A stretch of DNA of 64,000 nucleotides from Echinarachnius parma (GCA_037951105.1 JBAMJV010009682.1:1-64000); one strand, 5' to 3'. Positions 33,657-45,970 are shown, numbered from the stretch's first letter. The notes: a model not told the origin generated them from the letters alone. Numbers and translations: made by a program.

Positions 33657-35125
33657 TATAGACACTTATGAATATACTCACAATCACAGAAACAAACACA
33701 CGTGTAGTTGTGATGAAACCCTTAATCATATTGGGGCTGGGCACTTACAAGTATTAAAAACGAAACATATTTCATCTTTACCATCATATTCAAGTTCGCA
33801 ATCATTCGTCATTATGGGGGCGGGGGGGGGGGGGGGGTAGTGAAATTTGTAAATTACACTTCCCTCGTGTTATAAGGGGATTCATTCCCTACCCCATTCG
33901 GTGCCATTGATAACTCATATTTGATATATTATTCCAAATAGAATCACACATAGTTTAGATCATTTTATATCTTGTCCCCTTCTCACTGATTGAAATAACA
34001 CAAGCTTTCCATAAAACATGTTTACATTTGACCGATGATGGGGTTTGTTCTGATCGCGAAGTTAGGACAACTGTCCTAATTCAGTCGTAGTCACATGACA
34101 GTCATGTGACATTAAGAACGTCCTAAAGACTAAACCTGACTCCAGAATACGGGCATTACTGAATGAGTGCGCATGTCCTTTTTTGTTTACTTTGTTAACG
34201 TATCTTCAATAGGGTCTCAACATCACCAAACATCAGAAAAAAGGGTATCTTTTTTAAACTAATGAGTTACGCATTTAGGGTCTTAAAATTCAGCTTACGT
34301 ACTTAGGGTTCAACACTAGAACAAGTTTTAGTCACCCTTTTGAGCTGAAATATCCACCAAATCCCGGTCCAAAACATCGCACACGTTCGCAAAGACAGCC
34401 CCTGAATCTCATAACATGAACGAGAGCTGTCGCTATTTTCCGTCCATTCGTAATAGCGTTTAACTCTGTATTGGTGCAGATTGATACAGATACCCCGGTA
34501 GATAAACTCGTGCGTGACATTATGCTTGATCAAGGGCCTCATGCAAGGAAAGAAAAATAGTATTACTTGCTTAGGGTATCAAAAATAGTTATAACTTGCC
34601 TAGGGGTTTACACAAAAATTGATTACTTACTTAGGGTAGCAAATTACCGATAATCATACTTACTTAGGGTTTATTTTTTTTCACCATGCAAATACTTGTT
34701 TAGGGTGCTTTTGGCAAGTCCTCGGGTCACGCATGATAACCCCCCCCCCCCCACCCCCCCCCCCCCCCACCCATTCTATGAGGACAGACCCCCCGGGCAA
34801 TAAATGTATCGTATTTGGACGAACCGGTGCCGTGACTGGGCCCTGCCCGTGCATTCGCCTATTGTTTGGCCGACGTTTTGGTCGAGGACACACCAACGGC
34901 GTGGACCATTATACCCTGCCCGAGTGATGGGCGGTCGTGGGGGCGGGGCCGAGGTGTGGCATCACACTGTACGTACTGGGCCCTGTTGCGGAGAGATGAG
35001 TCAGAAAATGTGCGCGTTTTGTCAAATTAGATCTTCACACTTTGGAACGCGAGATCTGCTGTGAATTACAATTGGTTGCGTCTCTTTCCGCGACAGGGCC
35101 CGGGTATGCTAGCTAGTGAAGGTCC
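33657..35125. other. Gene-free stretch with homopolymer runs
   Basis: Holds a poly-G run at about 33816-33837, the MITE terminus at 34140-34154, a loose set of TTACTTAGGGT words at 34210-34710, and poly-C runs at 34740-34770. No exon recognised. Confidence 0.5.
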
Positions 35126-35640
35126 AGATTACAATGTTAGCCACACTATACTTGATAGTGCACTTAAACTATTATTACTATTATCTTGAGCTATTGATTA
35201 TTTGATACATCACTTTGAATTATTCCATTTCGATATTAATTACTTTAAAAAAAATACTACATTTAATTTTCCATTACACTTACTTACTGTTACGCTGAAT
35301 AATTTATTCAAATTATATACTATGTTGCTATTGAAATATGATTCTACTTGAAATAATTTCATTTTAATGTCACTTAGTTACTGACAAATCACACTGTTAG
35401 CCATACTTTACTTGCGATTGCAATTAAACTATTATTACTATTATCTTGAGCTATTGATTTTTGCATATATTACTTTGAACTATTTCATTTCGATACTAAT
35501 TACTTTAACAAGCTATTATATTTAATTTTCCATTACACTTACTTACTATTAGGCTGAATTGTTTATTTGAATTATATACTATGTTGCTATTGAAATATGA
35601 TTCTAAATAATTTAATATTAATGTCATTTAGTTACTTAAT
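35126..35640. repeat. Two-copy 260-bp tandem duplication
   Basis: GTTAGCCA begins at 35136 and 35396, 260 bp apart, and the two units align throughout (for example CTATTATTACTATTATCTTG in both). AT-rich and non-coding. Confidence 0.85.
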
Positions 35641-36649
35641 TAAGTGTTGGATATCTTTTGTACAGCATTTTAAATTATATTGTTCATTATACTATTTTAC
35701 TGCCCTGAGCTGGCAATTATATGCCAGTGTCCTGGGTTGTGTATTTCCTTTTATTTGTTGGCGAAATTCGCCTAATAAAGTAATGATTTAAACATTATTG
35801 TATATTTAGCTATACCTGCAACAGAAGTACGATCGGTGAATCACACCACATGTATTCAAAATTCCAATTAAACAATTAGGGTTTTGCAATAATTATCTTG
35901 GTAATAAAACATATTAATAATGTATAATTATACGACATGACATGATTGACATCGTAGACGTCTTTTTGTTTTCTTTTCTCTCTCTGTTTCCTGTATTTCT
36001 CCTCCAGTTTGGACTGTACTTTTTTTTATTATGTCTGCTTTATTTGTTCTTGCTCTAAAACATACAGTGGAGAAACATTTTGAATACAAATATATGTATG
36101 GATATTTCAGCTTTTTCTAAACCGATTTTAAAATTCTATTTTGTTTATTACCTTTATCTTGTTCAAGCTACCAGTTTGTCAGACCTCTGTGCGTTTCTAT
36201 TTCAATGTTATGACAGTGCCTATGTATGTACGAAATGTTTTATTGCGAGACATATAATAAAACAATTAATTACAGAGCACATTAAAAGCGTTTTAAAAGC
36301 TTAAAACCCTTAATGGGTTTTCCACTTTGGGGGCCAAATGGGGGTCCAGGGTGATTGTACACATTTAGAACTACTTTTATGTGTAATGAAAGGGTATAAA
36401 ATGGTTAAAAAAAGGGGATAGAGAGGAGAGTTTAAAGATTATTGGATAGTCCTAACGATACATGACAATAATGAATCAATGTTAGTACCCTAACCGGGGG
36501 TCCATGTGCGAAGCCCCCGGGAGATATTTTTTTCCGTACCACTAACGCGTCAGATCGGCTAATTATGCGACTTGAGAGAGATTATCACTCGCGCATAGCC
36601 AAAATTTCTGACTTGAACATCGAGGACGAGTTTACGCAAAAGAAGCGAC

Positions 36650-36726
36650 GGCAAGACCGTGGCTCGAACCAGGCGACTTTTAGGTTGTCAGTCTAGAGCG
36701 CTATCCATTACGCCACAGAGACTGAC
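36650..36726 (-). other. tRNA-like segment
   Basis: On the minus strand, GTGGCGTAATGGATAGCGC resembles the D arm of tRNA-Arg-type genes and GGTTCGAGCC resembles a B box, at tRNA spacing. The T stem and anticodon stem do not pair well, so it is probably a relic. Confidence 0.4.
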
Positions 36727-36755
36727 TCGATTTGCAGCGGTTTTTTGGGATATAT

Positions 36756-36787
36756 AACCCTAACCCTAACCCTAACCCTAACCCTAA
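36756..36787. repeat. Interstitial telomere-type repeat
   Basis: Five consecutive copies of the metazoan telomere unit CCCTAA, inside the 464-bp inverted-repeat element. Confidence 0.9.
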
Positions 36788-37035
36788 TTTGGTGGCTTTA
36801 GGTCAAATTAGTGGCTATAGGTCAGATTTAGTGGCTATATGTCAGATTTAGTGGCTATAGGTCAGATTAATGGCTATAAGTCGGTATATTTGGCTATGCG
36901 CATGCGCGAGTGATAGTCTCTCTGCAAGACGCAGAAAAAAATCAAAATTAGCCGATCTGACGCGTTAGTGGTACGGAAAAAAAAATCGCCCCCGGGAGCT
37001 TGTGGGTTTTGGAATTTGGGCACCCCCGTCATATA

Positions 37036-37749
37036 TACCGCGCACAAAAAGTTCCGCAATCGAGGTTTGCGCATTAATAACTTTGTTAGTATGCTATAAC
37101 CATTCATAAATTTGGTACCATCGGAAAGCGTGAATTCTCCCCTTTACATTGGTATGAAATTTGCTATGAATATGTTATCATGGAATGTGCATTGCATCCA
37201 AATGTAGGGCAAAGTCAAAAGTGAAATGTTGCAAAATGCACTTACTTTGTCAACAGAGTGCCTTCCTTGGCTTGAATGGGGGTGAGGTGGTCATGCATTC
37301 AAGCCACGTTTTAATCTTCAAACAAAAGGAAGGCATACTGTTGACAAAATCAAATTTCATTTTTTACTTTGCCCTACATTCGGATGTAATGCACATTCCA
37401 TGATAAAATATCCATAGCAAATGTTATATCAATGTAAAGGAGAGGATTCACGCTTTCCAATGATAAAAAATGTATGAATAGTAATAACGTAATAGGCATT
37501 CAAGCCACGTTTTAATCTTCAAACAAAAGGAAGGCCCTTTGTTGACAATATCAGTGCATTTTGCAACATTTCACTTTTGACTTTGCCCTACATTTTGATG
37601 CAATGCACATTCCATGATGAAATACTCATAGCAAATGTTATATCGATGTAAAGGGGAGAATTCACGCTTTCCAATGATACAATGGTAATAACCTAATAGA
37701 AAAGTTATTAATGCGCACACCTCGATTGCGGAACTTTTTGTGCGAAGTA
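37036..37749. mobile_element. TA-flanked foldback element with a duplicated arm
   Basis: The ends TACCGCGCACAAAAAG and CTTTTTGTGCGAAGTA are inverted repeats next to TATA. The arm containing ATTCAAGCCACGTTTTAATC occurs twice on the right (37300 and 37498) and once inverted on the left. GCACATTCCATGAT-type words mark the copies. No coding content. Confidence 0.72.
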
Positions 37750-38417
37750 TAGTTTAAAATGTACAGAATATTTGATCTTGTATGGGCGTGGCGCTGAAGT
37801 AGCGAGTATTCTTGCATATGGGTTGTATCCAGGGGCTTTTATAATTATATACCCATTGGCGAGGTCTTGGGGATTAACCCCCTTTTAATATGCGCTTAGA
37901 GGCTTGTTTGCATCAAGCGCTATATACATTCGTCATATTATTATTATTATTATTAAACGATCAATTAATTATTTTTTTCTAGCTACGTATTTATAAGGGT
38001 GTAACATTTTGACCAGCATACTAAGCGATTTAGCGGGTATAGTTATATTGGCGTGCCTTTTACGGTAGAAAGCATGGGTCGACTTTAGAAGGGCCATTAG
38101 GGTCTAGGAGACAGATCCCCCCGCGGATTTATACTTTCGGCAATATCTTACTATTCGTGTTTAACCAACTAACACCACATACTTTTCCTCGACCTGTTTT
38201 CACATAACCACTACGGACTTTTCGATTTGTACGTTCACTAGTGGACTGGTTCGGTGACGTCATTTGTTGAAACAGTGCGCATGCGCATCTACGTGCCCGT
38301 CGTTCGTACCAGATATCTAGTACGTGTACACCCCTGTTTTGCCGTCGGTCTAGATCTGTGACGATAAGCACTATTTGGCTATGAAACACAACGTCATATA
38401 GCTGTATATTTCTTGTT

Positions 38418-39860
38418 TCTATGTTGTGGTCTCTGTAAACAGGTTAACTGAACTATATGATTTATATGATTTAAATGAACTTGTCTATAAAGGTTACCTG
38501 TTTATAGCGTCCACTCTTCTTGTCTGCATTGGGTGGTCATTATACACAGGTTTGACTATCTCATTTTAATTTTATGGAGTCTGTCAATAATAAGTTACCT
38601 GATTATAGCGCCCACTTCCATTGTTTCATTTGGGTGGTCACTATACACAGGTTTGACAGTACACTGTGTTATGGAATTTGTCTATAAAGGTCACCTGTGT
38701 ATAGCGCCCACATGTCTTGTTGCTCTTAGGTGGTCACCATACAAAGTTTACTGTATATGATTTGATGGAACTTGTCTATAAAGGGCACCTGTTTATTGCG
38801 GCCAATTTATTGTTTTCCTTTGGTGGTCGTTATACACAGGTTTGACTATAAACGACTTTTTGGGACATGTGTATAAAGGTCACCTGATTATAGCGGTCAA
38901 TTTTCTTGTTTTCCTTTGGTTTTCATTATGGGCTTTTCGCAAGCGCAACGCGGCCGTACAAACTACGTGTCGTGTGCAAAAATCACCAATTTCCTGTAGT
39001 ATCAGCGATCCCTCCGTTCCTGAACTGTTATCACCGACCGTCTTTGGTCAATTGTGCGGCCGCGTTGAGAGACCGCTCGATCCGGCAAACAGCCAATCAG
39101 CAGCGCTCGCTGCTCGTAGCGAGGTCAAACGTCGCTCGCAACGTGTGTGGAGTGTAGTGTGTAGTGTGCATGTGTAGTGTGCTGTTCAACCATCCGAGTC
39201 TACGGCCGCGTTGAACAAATAAGCGAAACGCCTTGTAAAACAGAGTTGATTTAGCGCGGCCGACGTACCAATAGATCGTTCCTGCGTCGGTGCGAGCCGC
39301 CGCGTAGCACAGCGAAAAACCTCTACTATACACAGGTCGACTGTAAACGATATTTCGGAACCTATCTATAATGATCACCTGATAATAGCGGCCAATTTTC
39401 TTGTTTTCCTTTGGTGGTCTTTATACACAGGTTTGACACTAAACGATTTTCGGAACATGTATATAAAGGTCACCTGATCATAGCGGCCAATTTTCTTATT
39501 TTCCTTTGGTGGTCATTATACACAGGTTTGACTGTAAACGATATTTCGGAACCTGTCTATAAAGGTCACCTGATAATAGCGGCCAATTTTCTTGCTTTCC
39601 TTTGGTGATCTTTATTCACAGTTTTGACTGTAAACGGTATTTTGGAACTGTCTGCAATGGACACCTGTTTATAGCGGCCAATTATTCATATCCCTTTGGT
39701 GATCATTATACACAGGTTTGACTGAACACAATATGTTGGCACCTGTCTATGAAGGTCACTTGCAATTAAGTGTCAATTGTATTGTTTCCATTGACTGGTC
39801 AATATATTCAGAGGTTTGACTTTATAAGATTTTATAGAATCTGTCTATAAAGGTCACTGT
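38418..39860. repeat. ~95-bp satellite, interrupted
   Basis: GGTTTGAC recurs at 38549, 38650, 38839, 39430, 39525 and 39621 (spacing about 95-101 bp). Each unit holds an imperfect inverted pair: GGTGGTCATTATACACAGG and CCTGTCTATAAAGGTCACC. A foreign segment at about 38930-39335 interrupts the array. Confidence 0.85.
38930..39335. other. CpG-rich insert in the satellite
   Basis: About 400 bp rich in CG dinucleotides, unlike its surroundings, with GCAACGCGGCCG at the left and related inverted words at the right (GCCGCCGCGTAGC). It contains an NRF-like palindromic word and a (GTGTA)n patch at 39150-39178. Its open frames show no domain. Possibly a mobile element or a promoter-like CpG island; undetermined. 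Confidence 0.45.
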
Positions 39861-40300
39861 ATTAGATCTTAAAACATTTTTTTACAAAACTAATCTTCTC
39901 TGCAATCTTCGCGCGAGCACTGCATGACGTAACTGTCCAGAGAATTGAACGCGCGTCGTCGTGTGAAATCGAAAAGGTAAAGAACAACAGTCAACGTGCC
40001 TAGTCAACTCAATGTGGTACTTCACTGGGACGACAGGTCAACGGCCCTCGTCTCAGCGATCGAAAACTCCCTATAAACCACTACAGGCTCAAGGACGACA
40101 ACCTTCAACGCTTCTAAAATTAGGGGGACACATGCGAGGGGGCGTAGCGACCGAGCGGGGGAGGATCTGGGAGCTTTTGCACTTTAGTTGAATTTGTGCG
40201 ATTTGGTGGGTACCTGAGACAGAAATTTCACAGAATAAGTAGTGCAAGCTATGGAATCAAACATACATTATGTAAACATGTATGAAAATGTGGAGGAGTG

Positions 40301-40386
40301 TGGGGGGGGGGGGGGGGGGGGGAGGGGGGTGGGGACGACAATCCCCTCCAATTTCAAAAGTGAGGGGAACATTCCCCCCCCCCCCT
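40301..40386. repeat. Paired G and C tracts
   Basis: A G run of about 20 (40301-40322) faces a C run of about 13 (40374-40386), 50 bp apart, able to form a hairpin. A second pair of the same design is at 41525-41625. Confidence 0.7.
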
Positions 40387-40389
40387 CCG

Positions 40390-41520
40390 CTCCTCACCTG
40401 TTTACGACCATGACTACAGCTCCGTTTTTCCGAATTCAAAATGAGTTTACTTTAATAATTTGTTCGTGTTAAACGCTTGTGGACATAATTGAAATATACT
40501 ATTGTTTAAATGTATGATTCTGTTCTATAGATAAAGGTTATTTCAACTTATGTTTCCTTCATGTGCGTTTGCAATTTTACATTTTACATTGCCCAACACG
40601 TTTCGGAACTAGATCCCGTAACCGAAATGAAACTGTCGTACGTTTTAGTATTGCTGTTAAACCAAGGAGTTTTAAACACGAGGAGATATATCGCCAGGAA
40701 ATTAGTTCAAACACAGTCCTGTTAGTATAAATGAATGAACAAAAAGAGCATTAAGGATTCTCGCTGCTTTCATCGCGATCTGTGATGCCGCCTCAAAATT
40801 AATATGATGCGGTAAGAAAGTGATCGATTTATACAAATATTACTCTAGAAAGTACAATTTTGTGTCTTTCAAATTTAAATTATTAAGAAGTATAAGGATA
40901 GTGTAGATGAAGATGTTATAATGCAAAACATAGTCAAATAATGGAGATACAAGGCAATAATCTTCGAATACAATTCCTTTTAAAATCCTGATTTCTCAAA
41001 TTCTGCAAAAAGTCAAATTTATGTTATTCGTAAAAGCAAGAAATTGTTCTTCCTTGTAACTTATATCTTATAAGCGGCCATTTGCGGCCATAGCAGAAAT
41101 TTGATAATTTTTGCATGGATACTATCATTATATTGCCCTTTGCTTGTCCTAATACACCTCATTAAAGCTGGGATTATCTGTCATCAGCGAAAACTACGAA
41201 AACTTTCATTTAGACATAATTGTCATTGCTTGAAATTGCAGGAATTCAGAAATGCGCCTCATTGTCATTAAGCCTAAATGCATCTGTAGATGTACGCATA
41301 ACTCGGTGGCGGCATCATAGTTCGAACAATATGGTCTAGGTTTGAAGTATCTCCTTGTGTTTAAACCTCCTTGGTAAAACTACTTATTAGTATGTGCTTA
41401 TCGCGCGGCAAAATCGACATTTGCAAGAGTTTTCAATAGTAAAAATTGGCTAATTTGACGCTTGATTACATTACTGTATTTTGTATGATATCCAACTAAG
41501 TTTCATCTTCATCTTTGGAA
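40390..41520. other. Gene-free stretch downstream of the NACHT exon
   Basis: AT-rich intron sequence; nothing recognised. Confidence 0.5.
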
Positions 41521-41524
41521 TTGT

Positions 41525-41625
41525 GTGTGGGGGAGGGGGGGGGGGGGATGGTGAAACGATATATTCGCCCCACAATATTTTCATTGGGGGGCAACCCCCC
41601 CCCCCCCCCCAACCCCCCCTTCATG
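41525..41625. repeat. Second paired G and C tract
   Basis: A G run at 41537-41547 faces C runs at 41596-41621, separated by about 50 bp of AT-rich sequence. Confidence 0.7.
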
Positions 41626-41748
41626 ATCGACGCCTGTGATTGTAGCAATTTTTTTATTTTTTATATGTTAGATTAATAAACTGGTCTAACCCACTCTCCA
41701 TCGTCACCCAAAGTGTTAAGTGTTAACGTACAAGTTTAACGGCCTTAC

Positions 41749-43320
41749 CCTGTTTTTAATGTCGCTCGGCAGGTTTTCGATTCCGACGATCGTATTTTTA
41801 CTGGCTTGTGAAATGTTGATATCGCTGCCTTGAAACGACCACTCTGGTTGAAAGTAGGATCGCATAAGTTGATGCATTTCATCTGAAAAACATGTAGTCG
41901 AAATGCCAACGATGTCCAGCACAAGGGTGTGCAAAATAAACATATCTCCATTGTATGAAGATTCTGGCTTGTATCTTGTGATAAGTCGGAGAATATGTTC
42001 AGATGACTGTGGTTTAGACTCAGCTGCGAACCGAAAAACGTGCTCAAACTCCTCGACTATCTCCTTGCTCGTGATTAAACTAAGCTGTTGTTCTAACTCG
42101 TGTTTTGAAAGAGTTGAGAGATAGACCCCGGCACAGTGTTCTTGTGCAAGTTTGTGGTAAAACTCGTAGCAGGTTACGCTCGGTTCTAATATATCATTTG
42201 AATCTTTCTCAAATGTATGTAATAGACCTAAATGGGTAGCAATTTCAAGTTCCTTTAGGCAGACTTTGAAATCCACTATGCTAAAAATCAACCTTTTACT
42301 GTTATCTACGAATGATTCAAAAACTGTTTTACCGATAGCAACCAGTACAGTTCGCAAATATCCCCATGAGTAATCAATTGCAATAGTCAGAGTCATTTGC
42401 TTTGCTCTTGTATGCGCTGCGAGAAACTTGAAATAAGACTCAAACACATTGCTAGTCGTTTCAACATCGACCAAATAATCCCTACCCCACAGGATACACA
42501 ATACCATACAGAAGAACGGGATTCTTAGCAAGGAAGCCAGGTTGAACTTTGTTCTGAGATAGTCCTTCAACCGATGGCCTTTTGGAGGGTCAGCTACGAA
42601 GAATTTGTCAATATATTTTTCTCCATCCACTTCCGCGAACCCTTCCAGCTCCATGACCGCGTAGTTCAGCCGTCTTGAAATGGCTGGCCAGATGAGGGCG
42701 AGTTGACACAAGAACACGGCAGTCGGGGAAACGGTGATACCGGATAAGGTCGACAAGAGAAGTCGGTGATTCAGTACCACCAAACTCATCGTAACCATCA
42801 AGTAAGATGCCACATTGTCCTCCATAGTTGGTGATGAAGCTCTCCATTTCTTCTCGAGTGACTCCCTTGAATTGTTGCAATAGCTTGGTAATAATTGCTT
42901 CTCCAAGGGAGCTATCTTTCCTTGAATTCCTGAATTTCAGCCAGAACAAGAGAGTAAACCGACGTCTCAGCCGCGAATCTTCATCGACAGCCCAGTCGTG
43001 TGCAAGCTTGGCCATAGATGTTGTCTTGCCTAACCCTGCTGCACCTAACAGAACAATCCGCGGGGGAATGTGTCCATTCACCTCAGTTTCAAAGAGATCA
43101 TTTATGGAGCCTTTCAACTCCTCCTTCAAAACCTCGTTCCCTCTACAATCATGCTCGCTCTTATGCAGTGTTATCTTGGTGAATAGGTCGTCAAAGCTGG
43201 TTGTCTTCTCTTCCCGACCAGGCATTAGCTGTATTCGAGCTGTCCTTGTGTAGTGATCAATCAACTTCTGCTGGCACTCGCGAACCGTCAGATTAGCAGA
43301 AATGCACTCGGACATGATGT
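41749..43320 (-). CDS. NLR gene, NACHT exon (with one frameshift)
   Basis: Acceptor TCATCTGCAG and donor GTAAGG bound a 1.57 kb exon. It begins in phase 1 (completing GAC with the DEATH exon) and ends in phase 0 after NLPSDIKNR. NTPase motifs: Walker A GAAGLGKTTSMAKLAHDWA (43060-43000), Walker B GILLDGYDEF (about 42810-42780), sensor VLVSTRPH. After the NTPase come LEGFAEVDGEKYIDKFF and a helical region typical of NACHT proteins, in another frame: near 42660-42690 the frame slips by +1 relative to the start of the exon. Either the allele is broken or the assembly has an indel. This would be the nucleotide-dependent oligomerisation domain. Confidence 0.85.
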
Positions 43321-43599
43321 CTGCAGATGAAAGGAGAAGTGTGCACTCATACATATATAACTTCAAATTGTTCAAGTACTATTTTAATTAGTTAGCGATA
43401 CATTTAATACTAATATAACCATATTTGAATTTCTTACTTATAATATACTGATGTTAACTGGCGGTGGAGGGAATAGCATGGATTATATCCCTCATGAGAT
43501 CGTTTTACCATTGAATTTGACAAACGATAGTTTTGGACAACTCGCAAAATAACGTGACCGGGGCGTTAGTAAAAAAAATAACTCTAAAAGTTCGTTACG

Positions 43600-44050
43600 C
43601 GCTCGTTCCATAGATCATGTGTTTAAGCAAAATGCACACGCGATCAAATTTGTGCAGTACTCTATGGCGCACACGTTCTAGTCACGTGATTTCCCTTATT
43701 GGTAAAAACTATTCACCTAGGAAGAAGAACGCCAAGACAGCCAATAAGCACATCCGTGGGAGCGCTATCACGCATTCATCGCGTATGTGCGCAACTGCCA
43801 GCGCGTTGGTGCGCATTCAGTTTTGCGTCTTTCAGATTGTATGCGCAAAATAACAATGACTTTAAGCGTATTAGATGCGCCGTGGTTCTGGAGGCTCATA
43901 CTGGCTTCATTAATGTCGATTGATTTTTATATCAAAATTTACAAGCGATTTTATGAAATATTCAAGAGATTTTCACTTATTTTGATATAAGCTGAACACA
44001 ATCACTAATATTGATGAGTGATATAAAACAACTAACGAATGTGCTTGATT
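43600..44050. other. Intron segment without genes
   Basis: Intron between the NACHT and DEATH exons; no exon or known repeat recognised. Confidence 0.5.
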
Positions 44051-44059
44051 GTGATAGGC

Positions 44060-44148
44060 AATCTATTACCTCGGTGGGCTCAAAATGACTATTACCCTCA
44101 GCTACGCTTCGGGTAATAATAATGTTGAGCCCACCTCGGTAATAGATT
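44060..44148. repeat. Palindrome 1 of a hairpin series
   Basis: AATCTATTACC..GGTGGGCTCAA at the left and its complement at the right form ~38 bp arms around a short loop (CTCAGCTACGCTTCG). Confidence 0.85.
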
Positions 44149-44249
44149 TGATTATTAACCATAGCAGACATCTGAGCAGGGCAATTTTAAAACCATATTG
44201 CCCTCTAAGTTAAGTAGGCCAACAAAACTAGGGGTGAAAACAAATCATA

Positions 44250-44395
44250 TTGCCCGCTCAGAAAAGTCAATGGGATTTTGTGTGTAATTTGCCGGTCAAT
44301 ATGATCACACAGTAAACCAATGGACAAAATCTTATTGACCGCTCAGAAAGTCAATGGGATTTTGTGTGTAATTTGCCGGTCAATAATATTTATCC
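44250..44395. repeat. 88-bp tandem duplication
   Basis: GCTCAGAAA and GTCAATGGGATTTTGTGTG occur twice about 88 bp apart, each followed by AATTTGCCGGTCAAT. Confidence 0.8.
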
Positions 44396-44705
44396 GAGAT
44401 GAAGGCGCGCTAACAGCATGAGTGCGCAAATTCATATGCGCGTTATCAATGATTTGCGCGTGTCTAATTATGACGTAACAATGTGTTACGCGCTAGCTAA
44501 GTAATGATTCTTTACAAACTGGGATGAAGTCAAGATGTATGCATTTTGGTTAAAACTTGAAGTTTAAACATAGTTCAATAATTGTAAGAATTGTGCAATT
44601 TGTACCCTTTAAGTTAATATATTGCATGTTCGCTCGAGATGTCTGATTAGTTAATAATTACAATATTTACTGGACTTTCGGGCTACACTACAAATATTGC
44701 CCTCA

Positions 44706-44752
44706 CTAGATCCATATTGCCCTCGTCTTCGACTCGGGCAATATGAATCTAG
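44706..44752. repeat. Palindrome 2 of a hairpin series
   Basis: Arms CTAGATCCATATTGCCC and GGGCAATATGAATCTAG around the loop TCGTCTTCGACTC. Confidence 0.85.
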
Positions 44753-44877
44753 TTCAAGCAATATTTGCCGTGTCTCCCTCAAGGCCAGTCAATATTCTTT
44801 AACTATCACAAGAAGCCCATTCGTTAGTTGTATAATGTTACATCCCGATGGATTTTAAATGCTATTGAGGAAAGAGT

Positions 44878-44913
44878 AAATAAGTCCCGAGACGAAGTCG
44901 AGGGACTTATTTT
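44878..44913. repeat. Palindrome 3 of a hairpin series
   Basis: Arms AAATAAGTCCC and GGGACTTATTT around the loop GAGACGAAGTCGA, which is nearly the complement of the loop in palindrome 2. Confidence 0.85.
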
Positions 44914-44919
44914 CTTCAA

Positions 44920-45970
44920 GCACTTCAACCCCGAGGGGAACATTCCATGATTTTCCCAACAGCAAAGTTAACAACTGTTTTATCATCTGAATTGCCATGT
45001 TATATCCAAAAATATTACATGGCAGCTCATGTACTGTATTTACTAAGTCAGGTGATAATGGAAGTTAGTAGTCTTTCCGGTAAAATCTGGACAAGTTTGT
45101 ACATCATGATATTTCCAACAGCTATAAGCCTGGGTTATCCTATAATGTATGTACTCAATAATTTGAAAGAAGGATTGTGATAAATATGTATTGATTAGCC
45201 TACATGTATGGGTAAAAGTTCTGCTCGTAGTCAAAGAATCTTGTAAGCATCAAAAGATGATTAGATTCTCCGCGAAAAATGTTGGGTGATAGTTCGGCCA
45301 TAGGCCTTTGATGGTAAAATGTTGAAATATGAAAGTAGGCCTGCCAGCTGAAAATAGCATGAAATTAAAACACATAACGGGTCTTCATTGTTATTCACGA
45401 TATGAAGCTTAATATTATGGATACTGCCGACACAGTAATGAATCGAACAGGTTCTTAGATATAGGTTGATAATAATATGCTCGAGAAAAAAATTAATGTT
45501 GTTTCCAAAACAAAATTATCAACGCTCTGTATATAGGACGATGTTTTGTGTAAGCAGCTGGTATCTTTCTACCATTAGAAAATAGTTCAAGAATAACATA
45601 TAAGTTCCTATACAACTATAACGATGCAATGTAGTTAGTTACTGTTAAAAGAAAATTTCGAAATACGGTTGTTGCGTGTAGAAATATTTGTTTGAAGCGA
45701 AAGTCAGTATTAATTTCATGACAAACGCAAAAGTGTTGGCGAGCAAAGATGAACATGGATCTAAAGAAAATAAAAGGACACTGATTCCGGAGAAATTAAA
45801 CATTTGTTTGCATTAGCTAACTCAGTCCTAACACAGTCCATAATTAGACATTGTCTGTATATCCAAACAGCGAGTAGAGCATACTGTTCTTGCTTTATAG
45901 TCAAAACTCACATACACGCAAACACATACTGAATGATGTTCCGATGTTACGGGCATCAGCATACCAATCG
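44920..45970. other. Intron segment without genes
   Basis: Nothing recognised in this AT-rich intron part. Confidence 0.5.

Larger units (their letters stand above)
36524..36987. mobile_element. 464-bp inverted-repeat element carrying telomere-like and tRNA-like segments
   Basis: GCCCCCGGGAG is duplicated directly at 36513-36523 and 36988-36998. The ends TTTTTTTCCGTACCACTAAC and its complement extend ~90 bp inward, including CGCGTCAGATCGGCTAATT. A long inverted repeat with a 9-11 bp duplication suggests a Mutator-like non-autonomous element. It contains the two entries below. Confidence 0.75.

Noticed and set aside
36756..36787. A chromosome end
   Set aside because: Only five CCCTAA units, internal to a small transposable element with unique sequence on both sides.
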